Shown here: one piece after another, positions 11,109 through 22,525 of the stretch
Position numbering within the stretch: the first letter of the stretch is position 1
How the letters are laid out: each line of letters opens with the position of its first letter
Source of the DNA: Silene conica
Lineage: Eukaryota; Streptophyta; Magnoliopsida; Caryophyllales; Caryophyllaceae
Length of the DNA: 64,000 nt
Direction: 5' to 3'
Assembly: GCA_029255685.2 (NCBI GenBank)
Contig: CM055320.2
Span: forward strand, 14,370,614 to 14,434,613
Translations under genes and position numbers: made by a program
The notes under the pieces: generated by a model
The model's database searches: none
Told to the model about the DNA's origin: nothing
The model's input: only the letters and a program-made list of their open reading frames with translations

Positions 11109-13907
11109 ATGCGCAGGTCAGTTCAAGGAGAACTCCTACCACTTGACCTTGAAATTGAGAGGACTCTTAGAGAAAGAAGAAAGCAACTTCTAGCAAATCA
11201 AGAGGGAGGGTCACCATCCTCTTTATTTCAAGAAGACCTTTTCGAGTTACCGCCATCTTCACCAAAAACACCACCTTCACAACCAAATTCACCCATCAAT
11301 CCACTTTCACCAAAAACACCACCTTTTACCCACTTTCCAGTTTTTCCTAAAGAAGAAGATAACATGACAGAAGAAGCTACTATTGCCAGTCACTCTATGC
11401 CTCAGGCAAAGGACCTATACAAAGGGTTCACTTTACCTGCAGGTACTGGGAAGCCATTCGAGGCCAAGCCTGCCTATATTACTATGGTTGAAAGAAACCA
11501 ATTTGGAGGTTCGGCCAATGAGGATGCAGCTAAGCATATTGAAATCTTCACAGATTACATATGCTCTATAGCACCCCCAGAAGGAGTAACGCAGGATCAG
11601 ATTAAACAGACCATGTTTATCTTCTCCCTTAGGGACTCTGCGAGAGAATGGTACAGAGACCTTGACCGCACTGCTGCGGGAGTTACAGATTGGAACACCT
11701 TAGCCCTAGCTTTTTACAGGAAGTACTATTCTGCATCAAAGACTAATGCCTTAAGAGCGCAGATTACTAATTTCAAGCAAGGACCCAATGAAGATTTCAG
11801 CGAGGCGTGGGACAGGTTCAAGAGACTTGTTCGATCCATACCACATCACGGATTCGAACAATGGTTTCTTTGCAACCAGTTCTACAATGGCCTCTATGAT
11901 GACAACAGGGCCTACTTAGATGCTGCAGCTAATGGAAGATTCCAGGATAATTCAGGAGAGACTAAAGGTCTCAAGTTAATAGAAGATGTTGCTGTGCACC
12001 GCGCTGAGCATGGTACTTCCAGAGGAAATCAGAGAAAATCAGAGTACAACCTGGCAGCAATTGAGGCCTTAACGGCCAAGCTAGAAAAATTTGAGGCTGC
12101 AGGAAAGCTCGATCTAGGGAGTGGAAGCAAGGGAGGAATTTACCAGGTGAACGCCGTTCAGGACGGACCCTTTGCTTGTGAGAGGTGCGGTGGAGAAGGG
12201 CATGTGTCAAAGTTCTGCACTTCATCTAATGAAACATGTGCCGCTTTTCAGCATTATCGTGGGAACAATTTCTATGATCCAAATAATAACAATGTCCATC
12301 CCAACTTAAGGTGGACAAGCCAGAATGTTCAAAACCCACAGCACATGCAACCTCAGCAAAATTCCACATATGTACCCCCACATAAACAGAATTTCCAAAG
12401 ACCACCTTTCAACCCTCAACCACCTTCTAATCCACCACCCAACACAGATGCTCTTATCCAAAATCTTATTGGGTTGGTTCAGAAGGAGTCACAGGCTAGA
12501 GAGGCAGGAATGAAGATGTTAGAGTCCCAGATTGCTCAGATCGCGAGCAAGAATGATACTAGAGCTCCGGGTCAACTTCCGACCAAACCGGACCAGAAGA
12601 AGGAGACTTTAAACGTCGTAACCCTGCGGAGTGGTACTAAAGTGGGGGCTGAGAAAGAAAAAACAGCGAGTAGCAGCGAAGTCGGTCGACCGACCGAAAA
12701 TTCTGGTCGACCGACCACAGAAGCAGAGCCCGAAGTTCCCTTTCGTCCAGAATTGCCAGATAACTTAAGGGATTTCCTTTTCAGGGGTGATAAGACCCCT
12801 AGGTTTTTAAAAAGGGCTACAAATACGGAATCCTCAGCTGCTCCCTTTCCAGAGAGACTCGTGCCTTCGAAGGATCAGGTATCTTTTGATAAATTTAAGG
12901 ATGTAATTCGTTCATTAAATGTTCAAGTTCCATTTTTAGAATTAGTTCAACAAGTTCCTTCTTATCTTAAATTCATGAGACAGCTTTTGTCAAGAAAGAG
13001 GTCTCTAGAAAAGGTTGAGTCTGTGGCTCTCACTGAAGAGTCATCTAGCTTTTTAACACATGTCATTGCCCCCCATAAATTAGAAGACCCTGGAAGTTTT
13101 TCTGTCCCCTGTAATATAGGAACCTTCCCAGTTAAAAAGGCTTTATGCGACCTAGGTGCTAGTATAAGTGTCATGCCCCTAAGCGTTGCCTTAAAACTAG
13201 GAATGACCGAATTTGCAGTGACCAGTATGACAGTCCAGATGGCTGATCGCACATCTATGGAACCTATAGGGGTGTTAGAAAACATCCCTGTGCGTATTGA
13301 CAGGTTTTTCTTCCCAGTAGACTTTGTTGTTTTGGACATCCCAGAGGATGCCCATATACCCATCATTCTAGGAAGACCCTTTCTTCACACTGCAGGAGCC
13401 ATTATAGATGTAGGCACTGGAACTCTAACCTTCAAAGTAGGCAAACATTCTATTATCTATGGCCTATCCTATAGGAAGAAGGATGCTATGACCCCCATTA
13501 CATGTAATGCTATAACTTCTGAGAAGAAGTATGAGGTCATCACTACTTCTCCACCTTTATTACCTGTTCCTGTATCTGTTTTTACACCTCCGCCCCAGAT
13601 TGGGAGCAATAGGGAGGACACTTCTATCGTGACTATTGCAGGAACTGGTTTGGGGAAACCCAAGGAGAAGGAAGTTATCATCCAGAGAGGAGGAATGGGA
13701 TGCCTGAGCTATGGAGAGGATGAGGATCCAGACGTCGTGGATCGAGAAGAGAAAAAGAAGAGGAGGCAGGCTCAAGAAGAGAGACCGTCGCATATGCTTT
13801 GCGACGGAGGAAAAAAGATGTGTTTTGCTACTGAAGCAAAAACAGTGGAGACTACGGCGTGCCGTCAGAAGCCGTGGTCGGATATCCTCCGCATCTTCAG
13901 CGGATAG
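11109..13907 (+). CDS. Athila-like Gag-protease protein (932 codons)
   Basis: Uninterrupted frame from ATG 11109. The N-terminus is Pro/Ser-rich. A Retrotrans_gag domain covers about residues 130-280 (QTMFIFSLRDSAREWYRDL). A zinc knuckle CERCGGEGHVSKFC (CX2CX4HX4C) lies near 356, followed by an Asn/Pro/Gln-rich linker. The aspartic protease follows, with CDLGASISVMPLSV near 680 and IPIILGRPFLHTAGA. DLGAS replaces DTGA/DSGA, as is normal for Athila. The frame stops at 13907 without reaching reverse transcriptase. Gag would form the particle and protease process it. Around residues 523-540 the coding sequence contains the palindromic GGTCGACCGACC motif, translated as repeated GRPT. Confidence 0.9.
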   Translation: MRRSVQGELLPLDLEIERTLRERRKQLLANQEGGSPSSLFQEDLFELPPSSPKTPPSQPNSPINPLSPKTPPFTHFPVFPKEEDNMTEEATIASHSMPQAKDLYKGFTLPAGTGKPFEAKPAYITMVERNQFGGSANEDAAKHIEIFTDYICSIAPPEGVTQDQIKQTMFIFSLRDSAREWYRDLDRTAAGVTDWNTLALAFYRKYYSASKTNALRAQITNFKQGPNEDFSEAWDRFKRLVRSIPHHGFEQWFLCNQFYNGLYDDNRAYLDAAANGRFQDNSGETKGLKLIEDVAVHRAEHGTSRGNQRKSEYNLAAIEALTAKLEKFEAAGKLDLGSGSKGGIYQVNAVQDGPFACERCGGEGHVSKFCTSSNETCAAFQHYRGNNFYDPNNNNVHPNLRWTSQNVQNPQHMQPQQNSTYVPPHKQNFQRPPFNPQPPSNPPPNTDALIQNLIGLVQKESQAREAGMKMLESQIAQIASKNDTRAPGQLPTKPDQKKETLNVVTLRSGTKVGAEKEKTASSSEVGRPTENSGRPTTEAEPEVPFRPELPDNLRDFLFRGDKTPRFLKRATNTESSAAPFPERLVPSKDQVSFDKFKDVIRSLNVQVPFLELVQQVPSYLKFMRQLLSRKRSLEKVESVALTEESSSFLTHVIAPHKLEDPGSFSVPCNIGTFPVKKALCDLGASISVMPLSVALKLGMTEFAVTSMTVQMADRTSMEPIGVLENIPVRIDRFFFPVDFVVLDIPEDAHIPIILGRPFLHTAGAIIDVGTGTLTFKVGKHSIIYGLSYRKKDAMTPITCNAITSEKKYEVITTSPPLLPVPVSVFTPPPQIGSNREDTSIVTIAGTGLGKPKEKEVIIQRGGMGCLSYGEDEDPDVVDREEKKKRRQAQEERPSHMLCDGGKKMCFATEAKTVETTACRQKPWSDILRIFSG

Positions 13908-14275
13908 TTGTTTTTAAATTGCAGTTTTAAGACAATTTATTTTATGTTGTGTGAAACTTTTTAGTTTGATTTGCTAGTAGTTAAGACTTTTAGAATCGTT
14001 CCGGGCATTTCGTGCATTGTTGGGCGCGCATATTTTCTTGCTTTTTCAGGATTCCCGAGAAAAAACGAAGACCTCCAGGACTCAGCTGGTCGACCGACCA
14101 GAAACATCAGTCGGTCGACCAGACGCGCTGTATCGCCGATTTTTTTCGCTGTTCACAGGAGGTCGATCGACCAGAAACACCGGTCGGTCGACCTACTGTC
14201 CGTCGCAGTCTTTCGTTTCTCTTCCTCGGGAATCGTGCAACCGTCTTGGGTACTTGAGTGGCACTGCTGGCCACC

Positions 14276-14313
14276 AAAAACCTCCCAGCTTACGCTGGTT
14301 TGGGGAGGTTTTT
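14276..14313 (+). repeat. Strong hairpin AAAAACCTCCC ... GGGAGGTTTTT
   Basis: The 11-bp arms are perfectly complementary and the loop is 16 nt. It lies 370 bp after the gag-protease stop. It could affect RNA packaging or processing, but nothing here proves a function. Confidence 0.8.
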
Positions 14314-15889
14314 CTCATACATCTTTTACCCCAGTGAGTTCTTTCCAGTTTTTCCTTTATTTTATTTTACTTACATTTGTCTTTTAATTTTCTGAAACCT
14401 TTACTTAACCTAATGCACAATGGGGACATTGTGCGGGTTGGTTTGGGGAATGGTTTCGTGTTACATGCATTGCATTTTGTCACACGTTTATTGCATTTCT
14501 GTCTTGCATCGTTCTTTTCTTTATTTTCCTTATATATACAAAAATCAAAAAAAATCCAAAAAAATTAAAAAAATTTTAAAAAATTCCAAAAAAATGCACG
14601 TTTATTTTAGCATATAGGTCGAGTCGGAACGAAAGTATTTCAAGGATGATTTAGCTATCTTATATGTTTATGCCTTTACCTTGCCTTGTCAACTTGTTTT
14701 AGTATGAGAGTCTTTTGCATATCTACGAGTTTTTGTCAACTTGCATATCTTGAGACTTGACTTATACCTTGGCGACCTACTTATACATTCTAAGTTTTAG
14801 AGCCTTATTCCTGGTTTCATTCTTAAACCAGTTGTCTAGGATGTGGGTAGTACTCCCCTTGGAACATGTTACATCAATATGCATAAACATGAACTTGAAT
14901 TGCTATATACTTGTTTTACTTTCTCGTTTTTGTGAGTCTTGATACGTGCATTTGGGATCCCTTCTCTCATATTCACCCATAAGCTTCACATAGCCAAATT
15001 TGCCTTTTTATTCCCCCAAAACTACATCCCATACTTAGCCTACCCTTCCAAGCTAGTATTTGTAGTCATTGGATTATTTTTTGAGGCATCTTGGTTTGTG
15101 TGCTATTATGAGCAAAAAGAGAAAAGAAAGAAAGAAAGCAAGAAAAGAAAAAGAACAGAAAAATTCAGAAAAGAAAGAAAAAAAAAAAAAAGAAAAAAAA
15201 AATCCGGAAAATACAGAGCCAGTCGACCGACCACCTCTATAAGTCGGTCGACCAACTGGCAGGATCAGATTCAAATTTTCGTTCCAAAAATCCCTTTCTT
15301 TTATATGTTATCACTCCCGTACTTCATTCAAAAATATTGGGGAGTCCTTTCTTATATTTAATGTGAGAGTTGTGCTACAAAAGAGCACTTTCTTAATATC
15401 AAAAGTTGTGAAATATGTTGTTGGGAACCGGTTTTACTAGCTTGGCTACTAACCCCACAATTCCAAAAACATCTTAACCACTTTTACCTTTTATCTCACA
15501 TATCTTTCATTACCCCAATTGCATGTATCTGGGTCATTTAATGAGATTGTTATACAAGGTTGTAGAATTCTTGTTCATGTTAGATTGCAGGCATGTTTTT
15601 CATGGGTCGCAGTTAGGTGAGTGTCATTACAAAATTACTTCTTTCTATCTTTTACATATACTCACCCTTTGCTTCATGAGTGTCTCGAGCGTACCGCGAG
15701 AGTCCATGGTATAAGTCTCTATAGTCTTTATGTTTTCAAGTTTGACAACACCATAACTCGTTTGCATGATTTTAAATACTTTCTCATTTTGTACTTGGCA
15801 TTGGTTTAGGCTTACATGTAAATTTCGCTCTGAGATTGAAATCGTTCCATTAGTTAAGATCGAGTCTATTTCTTGCTTGAGGGCAAGCA

Positions 15890-15909
15890 AGGGTTTGGTT
15901 TGGGGAATT
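15890..15909 (+). promoter_or_regulatory. Polypurine tract of the Athila-like element
   Basis: The GGGTTTGGTTTGGGGAA wording ends just before the 3' LTR start TGATACGTG at 15910. The preceding GAGGGCAAGCAAGG wording is common before Athila 3' LTRs. Confidence 0.7.
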
Positions 15910-17567
15910 TGATACGTGTCTATTTTATGATGTTTTACATCTATTTTTACACGTATTTGGTCGCTCATTTACTATGTTTTAGCCTCTATTTCCCACAAAT
16001 TGTGTACTTTCGTATTTTTATGCACTTTTGCAGATTTATGCGGAAAAGAGACAATTTAGCACCAAACTCGTATCCTCAAGTCTTTTGCTTAATTAAAGAA
16101 TAAATGGAAAGTCAACTGGAGTCGAAAATCAAGTACCAAGAGTCAAAACAGAAGAAATCCGAAGACTTCCGTGCAGAAGCGGTCGACCGACCAGTTATAC
16201 GGGTCGGCCGACCAGGCCCGATTTTCATAAAGTCCAATTTTCATAAAAGGGGCCGGAAATAAGAGAAGCCCAACAAGAGGTGGTCGACCGACCAGTTATA
16301 CGGGTCGGCCGACCAGATTAAAGCCCATACGATTTCTTTTCTTTTTCGGAAATAAAGTAGAATTAGAATCTTAAGGAAACTCTTAGTTTTTACCCTATAT
16401 AAGCTAATCTTGTAGCTAGGGTTTAGAATCAAGTTCTTAATCTAGTTTTCTATCATAGAATTATAATCAAGTTCTTAATCTAGTTTTCTATCATAGAATT
16501 ATAATCAAGTTCTTAATCTAGTTTTCTATCATAGAATTATAATCAAGTCTTATTTAGAGAATTCTATTTAGTTTTGAGTTCAATTATAATCCTTCAACAG
16601 TTCTCAAGCATTCATCAATAAAGTTAGTTTCTTTCTGCCCTAATTCCAAATTGTGGTAATTACTCTTTTAATCTTGCTTTATTATCGTCCTTATTTTTAT
16701 TACAATTGTTAAGTCAGAATCCCAAAGCTTTATTTGAATCTTGCATGTTTAGATTATTTACTATGTTTTCCATGTTTATTCCCAATTTTATATTCGTCTT
16801 AACAGTTATGAGTAGCTAATTTTCATATGTTAGGATGTAGGGGATAATACGCATAGGTGAATAAAAATCCGAAAATCCGACCTGTAGCAGGACCACGGTC
16901 GGCCGACTGAAATAGTCGGTCGGTCGACCGAGGCCGTGGTCGGCCGACTGGAGTAGCCGGTCGGTCGACCACTCGCGTCTGTTTTCTTATTTCGTCTTTT
17001 CTTATAAATTATAATATCCTGCAATGAGACCAATAGGAGACTTGTAGGATGTTAGTAATGACCTACCCAAGATTGAAAGATACGGGAAGGGCATTGGTTT
17101 ACACCTTAAGACGGATAGGTTACTCAAGGCTGAAAGGTATGTAACCTGGGATTTAGGAATCACCCTTATTGTTGACACCCAATAATTGTGAGACCTAGGA
17201 ACTAATAGCATAGGCCGAAAGGAGCTATTAGGTAGCATAGACCTAAAAAGTTATGTTACACCCCCTACGCGACTGCAATACATGTTGACCTTAGGATTTA
17301 TTTTACCTTAGCTATTTATTACCCAAACATCCTAGCATCCCCTTTATTTATATTTTTATTCTCATCTTTTAATTCTTGTTTTATTTTTATCTTTGCCTTA
17401 GATATAGCATCAACCAATCAAACCCCCAAAACTTGTTACCTTTAAACATTAACATTAAGACAATAAACATTCCCCACCTCCTTGTGGTTCGACCCTGACT
17501 TTCGCTATCTATTGTTAAGGTTAGGAATTATAAATTTTATCTTTGGTACCCTCAACGACGGGCATCA
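15910..17567 (+). repeat. 3' LTR of the Athila-like element
   Basis: Same length as the 5' LTR at a constant offset of 6581 bp. The only difference found is C at 16598 versus T at 10017. Confidence 0.93.
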
Positions 17568-17572
17568 AGTAG

Positions 17573-18949
17573 TTAGTATCAATTGTTATTGTTGATTAAT
17601 TAGTAATACTTACAAAAGCATGTTATTATTATTATTATTATTATTATTGCTATTGTTGTTGTTGTTTTATTCATTATCATTATTATTGGTCAATTATTAT
17701 TAAGGTGATTTTACAATTATAGGATAATAATGTTATTCATATTAGTATTATTATTATTAAGTATATTATGGGAAAATGTTATAATTGTATATCATGCTTA
17801 ATAAGATTTAAGTTCTTATTATTGTTATTATTACTCATCTTGTTATTAGTAATTGTTGTGGTTGATATTGTTGTTAATATTGTTACTAGCATTATCAATA
17901 ATAATATCTTATCAAATGTTATGGTTGTGTTTCATGTGACATTATTATTATTATTATTCCATATTGTTTTATCATTATCATTATTCACATTTATTTTGTT
18001 AAGAGTAGTGGTGTTGTTATTATTTTACCATGGGTTATAGTTGTATGATATATACTAGTTATGTTATTACTGTCTATATATAGTAAGTCTATAATTAGTA
18101 AGTTAATTGACTAGTGATGATTGATATCAATGAGGAGTTCATAATAATTGATATGAGTATGAATAGGGTCAAGTAATTTTAGTAATGCGATTGTATGGGT
18201 AGAAATTGATATTCAATACTAATTATAGGAACTGAGTTCGGTTGTTCAAGGTGGAACATTTCTAGCAGCTGTTCGGTTGTCAATCCGCAATTGAGGTAGG
18301 GAAATATCTAAGACTGTGATTGTGATTTGACATGAGGTCACTCAGTATCTGACTGATATATTTAATTGTGATATATTGTGATTGATTGCTTATTACTGCT
18401 TATTGTGGAGAACGGAGATGTGAAATGGGTCTTGTGATATGGGCTTGTGATATGGCCATGAGAGGTGTGGTGTGATGGGAGGTGTGGTGTGATAGAGGTG
18501 TGATGAGATGATGGAGGTGTGGTGGATGATCGAATGATATGGAGACGGAGGAGGATACGGTTCTACTGTTATTTATGTTTTATCTGTTTTACCTACTCAA
18601 CCTCGCGGTTGACCCTGTGTATTCGTGTGACACCTATGATGATCCGGAATGGGGAGTAGATTTTACAGGTCAGTGACAGATGGATTAGGGAGCTTGGGCA
18701 TGGAGAGAGACATGGCTTGGACCTACTTAGAGTTAGATCACACTTAGATATCTTTAGTTGTACTTTTATTTTATCAAAGTTTGGATTCGTAGTTGTTGTA
18801 ATATCAAGTTTAAATTTAATCACTTTTTATATAAAGTACTTTGGTTTGCTTACTTTGTTATTCACTACCTCGGATATTCCGAGATGGTAACAGCTTTATT
18901 TATTTGAGAATGTCTTGCTAAAGGCTCTTAAATAAATGGGGGTGTTACA
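17573..18949 (+). mobile_element. Solo LTR (Ty3/gypsy type), right part
   Basis: Resumes the LTR interrupted at 9328 and ends GGGGGTGTTACA, followed by TCATC. The first 450 bp are dominated by interrupted ATT/GTT microsatellite tracts. The long hydrophobic open frame there is only a product of that composition. Confidence 0.78.
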
Positions 18950-19170
18950 TCATCACCCGACACCCTCTCCTCATTACCCACATCGTCCTTATCCTACTCA
19001 TTTTCCATAACCTCTCTCTCGAACTCGGCATATTCCTCAACAAAGAAATCGGGTTGAATAGGCATGGACACTTCATTTGAACCTAAACTAGTTTTCCCAA
19101 CCTTAATATTAACCTTTTTACGATGAAAAGAAGCAGGAAGTTTAGACCGACGATCATCATCCGTGGATAT
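18950..19170 (-). pseudogene. PMD gene, displaced N-terminal exon part
   Basis: On the minus strand the frame contains FHRKKVNIKVGKTS, then MPIQPDFFVEEYAEFERE, then an in-frame TAG, then DKDDVGNEERVSGD. It runs into the TSD in the same phase as the exon left of the insertion. The first in-frame ATG is at about 19066. An acceptor-like ATTTATGTAG precedes 19170. The acidic, low-complexity N-terminus is poorly conserved in PMD proteins, so the assignment rests on frame continuity across the insertion. Confidence 0.68.
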
Positions 19171-19614
19171 CTACATAAATGATTCATTAAACTATGTAAA
19201 TTAACAAGTCTTGAATGCAAGTTAATAATTAGAATTGATAAAAAAACAATTTACAAGCCAAACCACGGACTAGTCGTGTAAATTACAAGGCCAAACCACG
19301 GAGCAGTCGTGTAAATCACACGGCCCAACCACAGAGCAGCCTTGTAAATCACACGGCCCAACCACAGAGCAGCCTTGTAAATCACACGGCCCAACCATGG
19401 AGCAACCGTGTAAATCACACGACCAAACCACGGATCAGCCGTGTAAATCAAATGACAGTTTTTTTTATCACAAATCTTCATCCCTAATTGCTTCTACATC
19501 AACCTAATTGGATCTAATAAAAATATTCATCCCTAATTGCTTCTAAATCAATCTACAAAAACTATAATCTGATTTAATTAAAAAACAAAGTTAAGATAAT
19601 TAAGAAATACATAC
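19171..19614 (-). other. Probable first intron of the PMD gene
   Basis: The minus strand shows GGTATGTATT at the right border and TTTATGTAG at the left border. The intron holds a minisatellite. Predicted, not proven. Confidence 0.45.
19255..19447. repeat. 33-bp minisatellite, about six copies
   Basis: Units of 33 bp containing CACGGCCCAACCACAGAGCA with a few substitutions. As the unit is a multiple of three, an artificial repetitive open frame appears on the minus strand. Confidence 0.88.
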
Positions 19615-19982
19615 CTTTTTAGATCTTGATATGATGTGTAGTGTACTTGAGATGATGTTGTCTCTTCTTGTAATTGAAATTGGGTTGTAATTGAAATTGA
19701 ATTGTAGTGTTTAGGATTTTTTTTGGGGGATTGCTGCTTCACATCACTTTTTCTCTTTTTTTTTTTTTAATTTGTGAGTGTTTGTTTCCGTAAAATAAAA
19801 TATGGGTGATTGTTTCCGTAAAATAAAAAAAAGGTCATAAAAGTAAAACAGGTCATCTCAAAACAATTTACGATAAAATAAAATATTATTTTTATTAAAG
19901 TTAGAATAAGGGCAAATGTGTAATAAATAAAAAAAGTAGGGGGCGTAATAAATAAAACAGAGGGCGTGATATAACAATTCCC
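19615..19982. mobile_element. Right end of the MULE, with the likely 5' UTR exon of the PMD gene
   Basis: Read on the minus strand, the end is GGGAATTGTTATATCACGCCC followed by repetitive AT-rich sequence, a usual appearance for a long MULE terminal inverted repeat. The left end of the MULE is not visible because of the Sirevirus, so the 9-bp target duplication cannot be checked. A short CAATTTCAATTACAA-rich 5' UTR exon probably lies at 19615-19720. Confidence 0.5.
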
Positions 19983-21011
19983 AATGAAAATGGGTATGAC
20001 TAGTTGACTACTACTTTTTACACAATGGTAGACAAGTGTCATTGGGTAAAGGGGAGGGAAAAATTAGGGGAATGTATATGTGGTGAGAGAAAAAATGCAC
20101 TTATAAGGTTCATGCCAAAAGTAGTTTAAGACTACCTCATAAGTCATAACTGTTGCTGGCTTGACCACAACAACAAGTGTACTTCCGTCTATTTGATAGG
20201 GAAATTTGAAGCCTCACACGTGACAAAGCTAGATCATCATGGAAATTCGACTAAAGTGGTCCGAGTCAAAGAAAATGTAAGGTAGTTGCAAACCAAAAAA
20301 AATAAAGTAAGGTAGTTGTTCACAAATGGGCATAAATATAATAAGGTAGTTTATGACAAAAAAAACTCATTAATTAATTAATTGAATTTATCCGGTTAAT
20401 ATAAACTCAATTAAATTTATTGGTTAGGCTGAAATTAAATTGAAAAATTACTTTATTTTATAAAGGGAAAAATATCATTAATTAAATTTTAAATAGAATT
20501 TATAATAACAACAATGGATTTGAGAAATAAGGTAATTGATCTTTATTTATCTTATGTCTAGGAGCTCACGTCTTTGCAGTTATAGAAGGAGATAAGGAGC
20601 TATGCGGATTAATTAAGGCCAATACCTGGTCGATCGGGCAACGGTCGACCGTCGACCAGCTGGAAACCCTTGATTGATGTTTTTCCTCCCATTTGCGATT
20701 TAGGCGCGCTCCATACATAAAGTAGGGGGTGGCTGGTTGACTGGATATCACGACTTACATTTCTCCAAATTTGGAAGATGCCCTTATGTCAATTGGTAGA
20801 TTATTAATTGAGTATAGAGGTTTTAGAGAGTTTTGAACATGAAATCATAGATTTAAAAATCTCTTCATTAGCGGGTGCGGGGCCACGGTCAAGCATAATG
20901 TAGCATTTGCTACACCGAAGAAAAAATTTAATGTGATGAGGAAAATTAAAATTGTTACATCATAATTACTTATTTAATGACAAAGTAATTAATCAAGTTT
21001 CAAAAACTTAA
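19983..21011. other. AT-rich intergenic sequence
   Basis: No gene recognised. A small cluster of GGTCGATCGGGC and GGTCGACCGTCGACCAGCTGG-like palindromic words lies at 20626-20662, similar to the motifs in the LTRs. Confidence 0.6.
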
Positions 21012-21355
21012 GAGTAAGTGCGATGGTGAGCTAATGCACCATTAGTTTGAGTTGTCACATTATATTTTTTAAGTTACACCATTTTATGCTACAATTGCAT
21101 ACAATGGTTTCAACCTAACTTAAATGACCCGCATAAAATAAAAATTCCAACTGTTTTTTTAAAATATTTATTTTTTATAATAAACTTTAATTGATTGGTT
21201 GAAATCTTGGTATGGTCCATTTGACCTACTAGTTTAATAATGCGGATACTAGTTTGATCTAAACTTATCCAAAATAGAGATACAATGGTTTTACTACTAA
21301 CTTACAACTTTTCATATTTATAAACAAGTCCCTTAGATAAACCATTGCACTTGCC
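21012..21355. mobile_element. PIF/Harbinger-type MITE (344 bp)
   Basis: Ends GAGTAAGTGCGATGGT and ACCATTGCACTTGCC form imperfect terminal inverted repeats. TAA at 21009-21011 and 21356-21358 is the duplicated target. No coding sequence. Confidence 0.75.
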
Positions 21356-22525
21356 TAAGAGCATACACAATTACACATTGAGGGGTCACCTCTTCCCCTT
21401 CAATTTTCGTCTCTCCTTCTATATTTATTACACCTCATCTTCTCTTTCATCCAACTCATTTTTCCATTACCTCTTAACTTTTACCCATTTTTCCTACAAT
21501 GGAGGGGTGACCTCTTCATTTAATTTGACCCCACTATATTAAAATATCCACCATTTATTAGGGGTGAGCAAAAAATTTCGATACGGTTTTTTTAATACGG
21601 ATACGATACGGTATACGGTTCTCGTTATACGATTTTCCGGGTATACAGTTTATTTTTCCGTATACACGATACGGTTTTTTGAAACCGTTTCGTATCCGGG
21701 TTAGCCTTAATCACAAACCAGATACCCGGTTTGACCCGGTTTAAGTGTAATTTAAAAAAAAAAAATAGAAAGAATTAACTAACCGCACTAAAGTCTAAAC
21801 TCTAAAGCCCAATATGAAATAATTAGTAGTGCACAACTTGAACTCAGTACTCACTCCCACTCTCCCAGACCACCCGTCAACCCCAACCCTAAAATCCTAA
21901 ATCCTAATTTTTTCCATCGCCTCCCTCTGAGTCTTTGACCCTCTCCATCTCCCTCTCCAATCTCCAATCTCCCTTGACTCTTCTCAGATCCTCTCATTTT
22001 ATGTTGTTAATCTTCTTCTAAAGTATGATTTTCATTAGATTTATCTATAGTAATTGTATTTTGTTGTTGTTGGTAGAATATTATTGTTGTTGAATATTGT
22101 TGTTATTCTTATTACTCCAATTTTGTTATTATTGTTGATGTTTATTGTATTTTGTTTATTGTTGGTACTTGGTAGAATATTATTGTTGTTGAATATTATT
22201 ATTGTTGTTGTTACTTGTTCGTCGTGATTTCGTGATGTAGATGTTAGTACCAGCGGTCGTATTCTGTTCTAATTTTCGTTAGATTGTATGATTTTCGTAT
22301 TCTGTTCTGATTTTCGTATTCTGTTCTGATTGTATTCTATTGTATGATTTTCGTTAGATTTATCCGTCTATTGTACGCCATTTTCGTGATGTATGATTTT
22401 CGTATTCTGATGTTCTGTCTTTTTTTTACAATTTTACAGTATTGGAATCGAGTCATAACGATAATGACATTTTCAATCACATTGATGAAAGAGTCGTGGA
22501 TGTTGAAGATTCCAGTGAACATGAC

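Larger units (their letters stand above)
13908..15909 (+). other. Non-coding 3' internal region of the Athila-like element
   Basis: No pol or env homology seen. It contains palindrome pairs at 14088-14120, 14161-14192 and 15223-15254, a perfect 11-bp-stem hairpin at 14276-14313, an A-rich stretch near 14530-14595, and purine runs near 15110-15205. It ends with a GGTTTGGTTTGGGGAA polypurine tract. Confidence 0.8.
9329..17567 (+). mobile_element. Non-autonomous Athila-like LTR retrotransposon (gag-protease only)
   Basis: Complete insertion of 8239 bp. It has two 1658-bp LTRs (9329-10986 and 15910-17567), each starting TGATACGTGTC and ending GGGCATCA. The element is flanked by AGTAG at 9324-9328 and 17568-17572. 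The primer binding site and protease wording are Athila-type. Reverse transcriptase, RNase H, integrase and any env gene are absent, so copying must depend on enzymes from another element. I found one base difference between the LTRs (10017 T, 16598 C) and no length difference, so the insertion is very recent. It resembles the TR-GAG class described in plants, though with a protease and larger than usual. Confidence 0.9.

Noticed and set aside
17768-18040. Hydrophobic small membrane protein
   Set aside because: Encoded by ATT/GTT microsatellite sequence within a solo LTR; no independent support.
8208-18949. One large gypsy element with 8208-9328 and 17573-18949 as its LTR pair
   Set aside because: These two segments are not similar to each other; they are consecutive halves of one LTR, split by an insertion with its own AGTAG duplication.
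19251-19481. Protein with 11-residue repeats
   Set aside because: Reads a 33-bp minisatellite, probably intronic.
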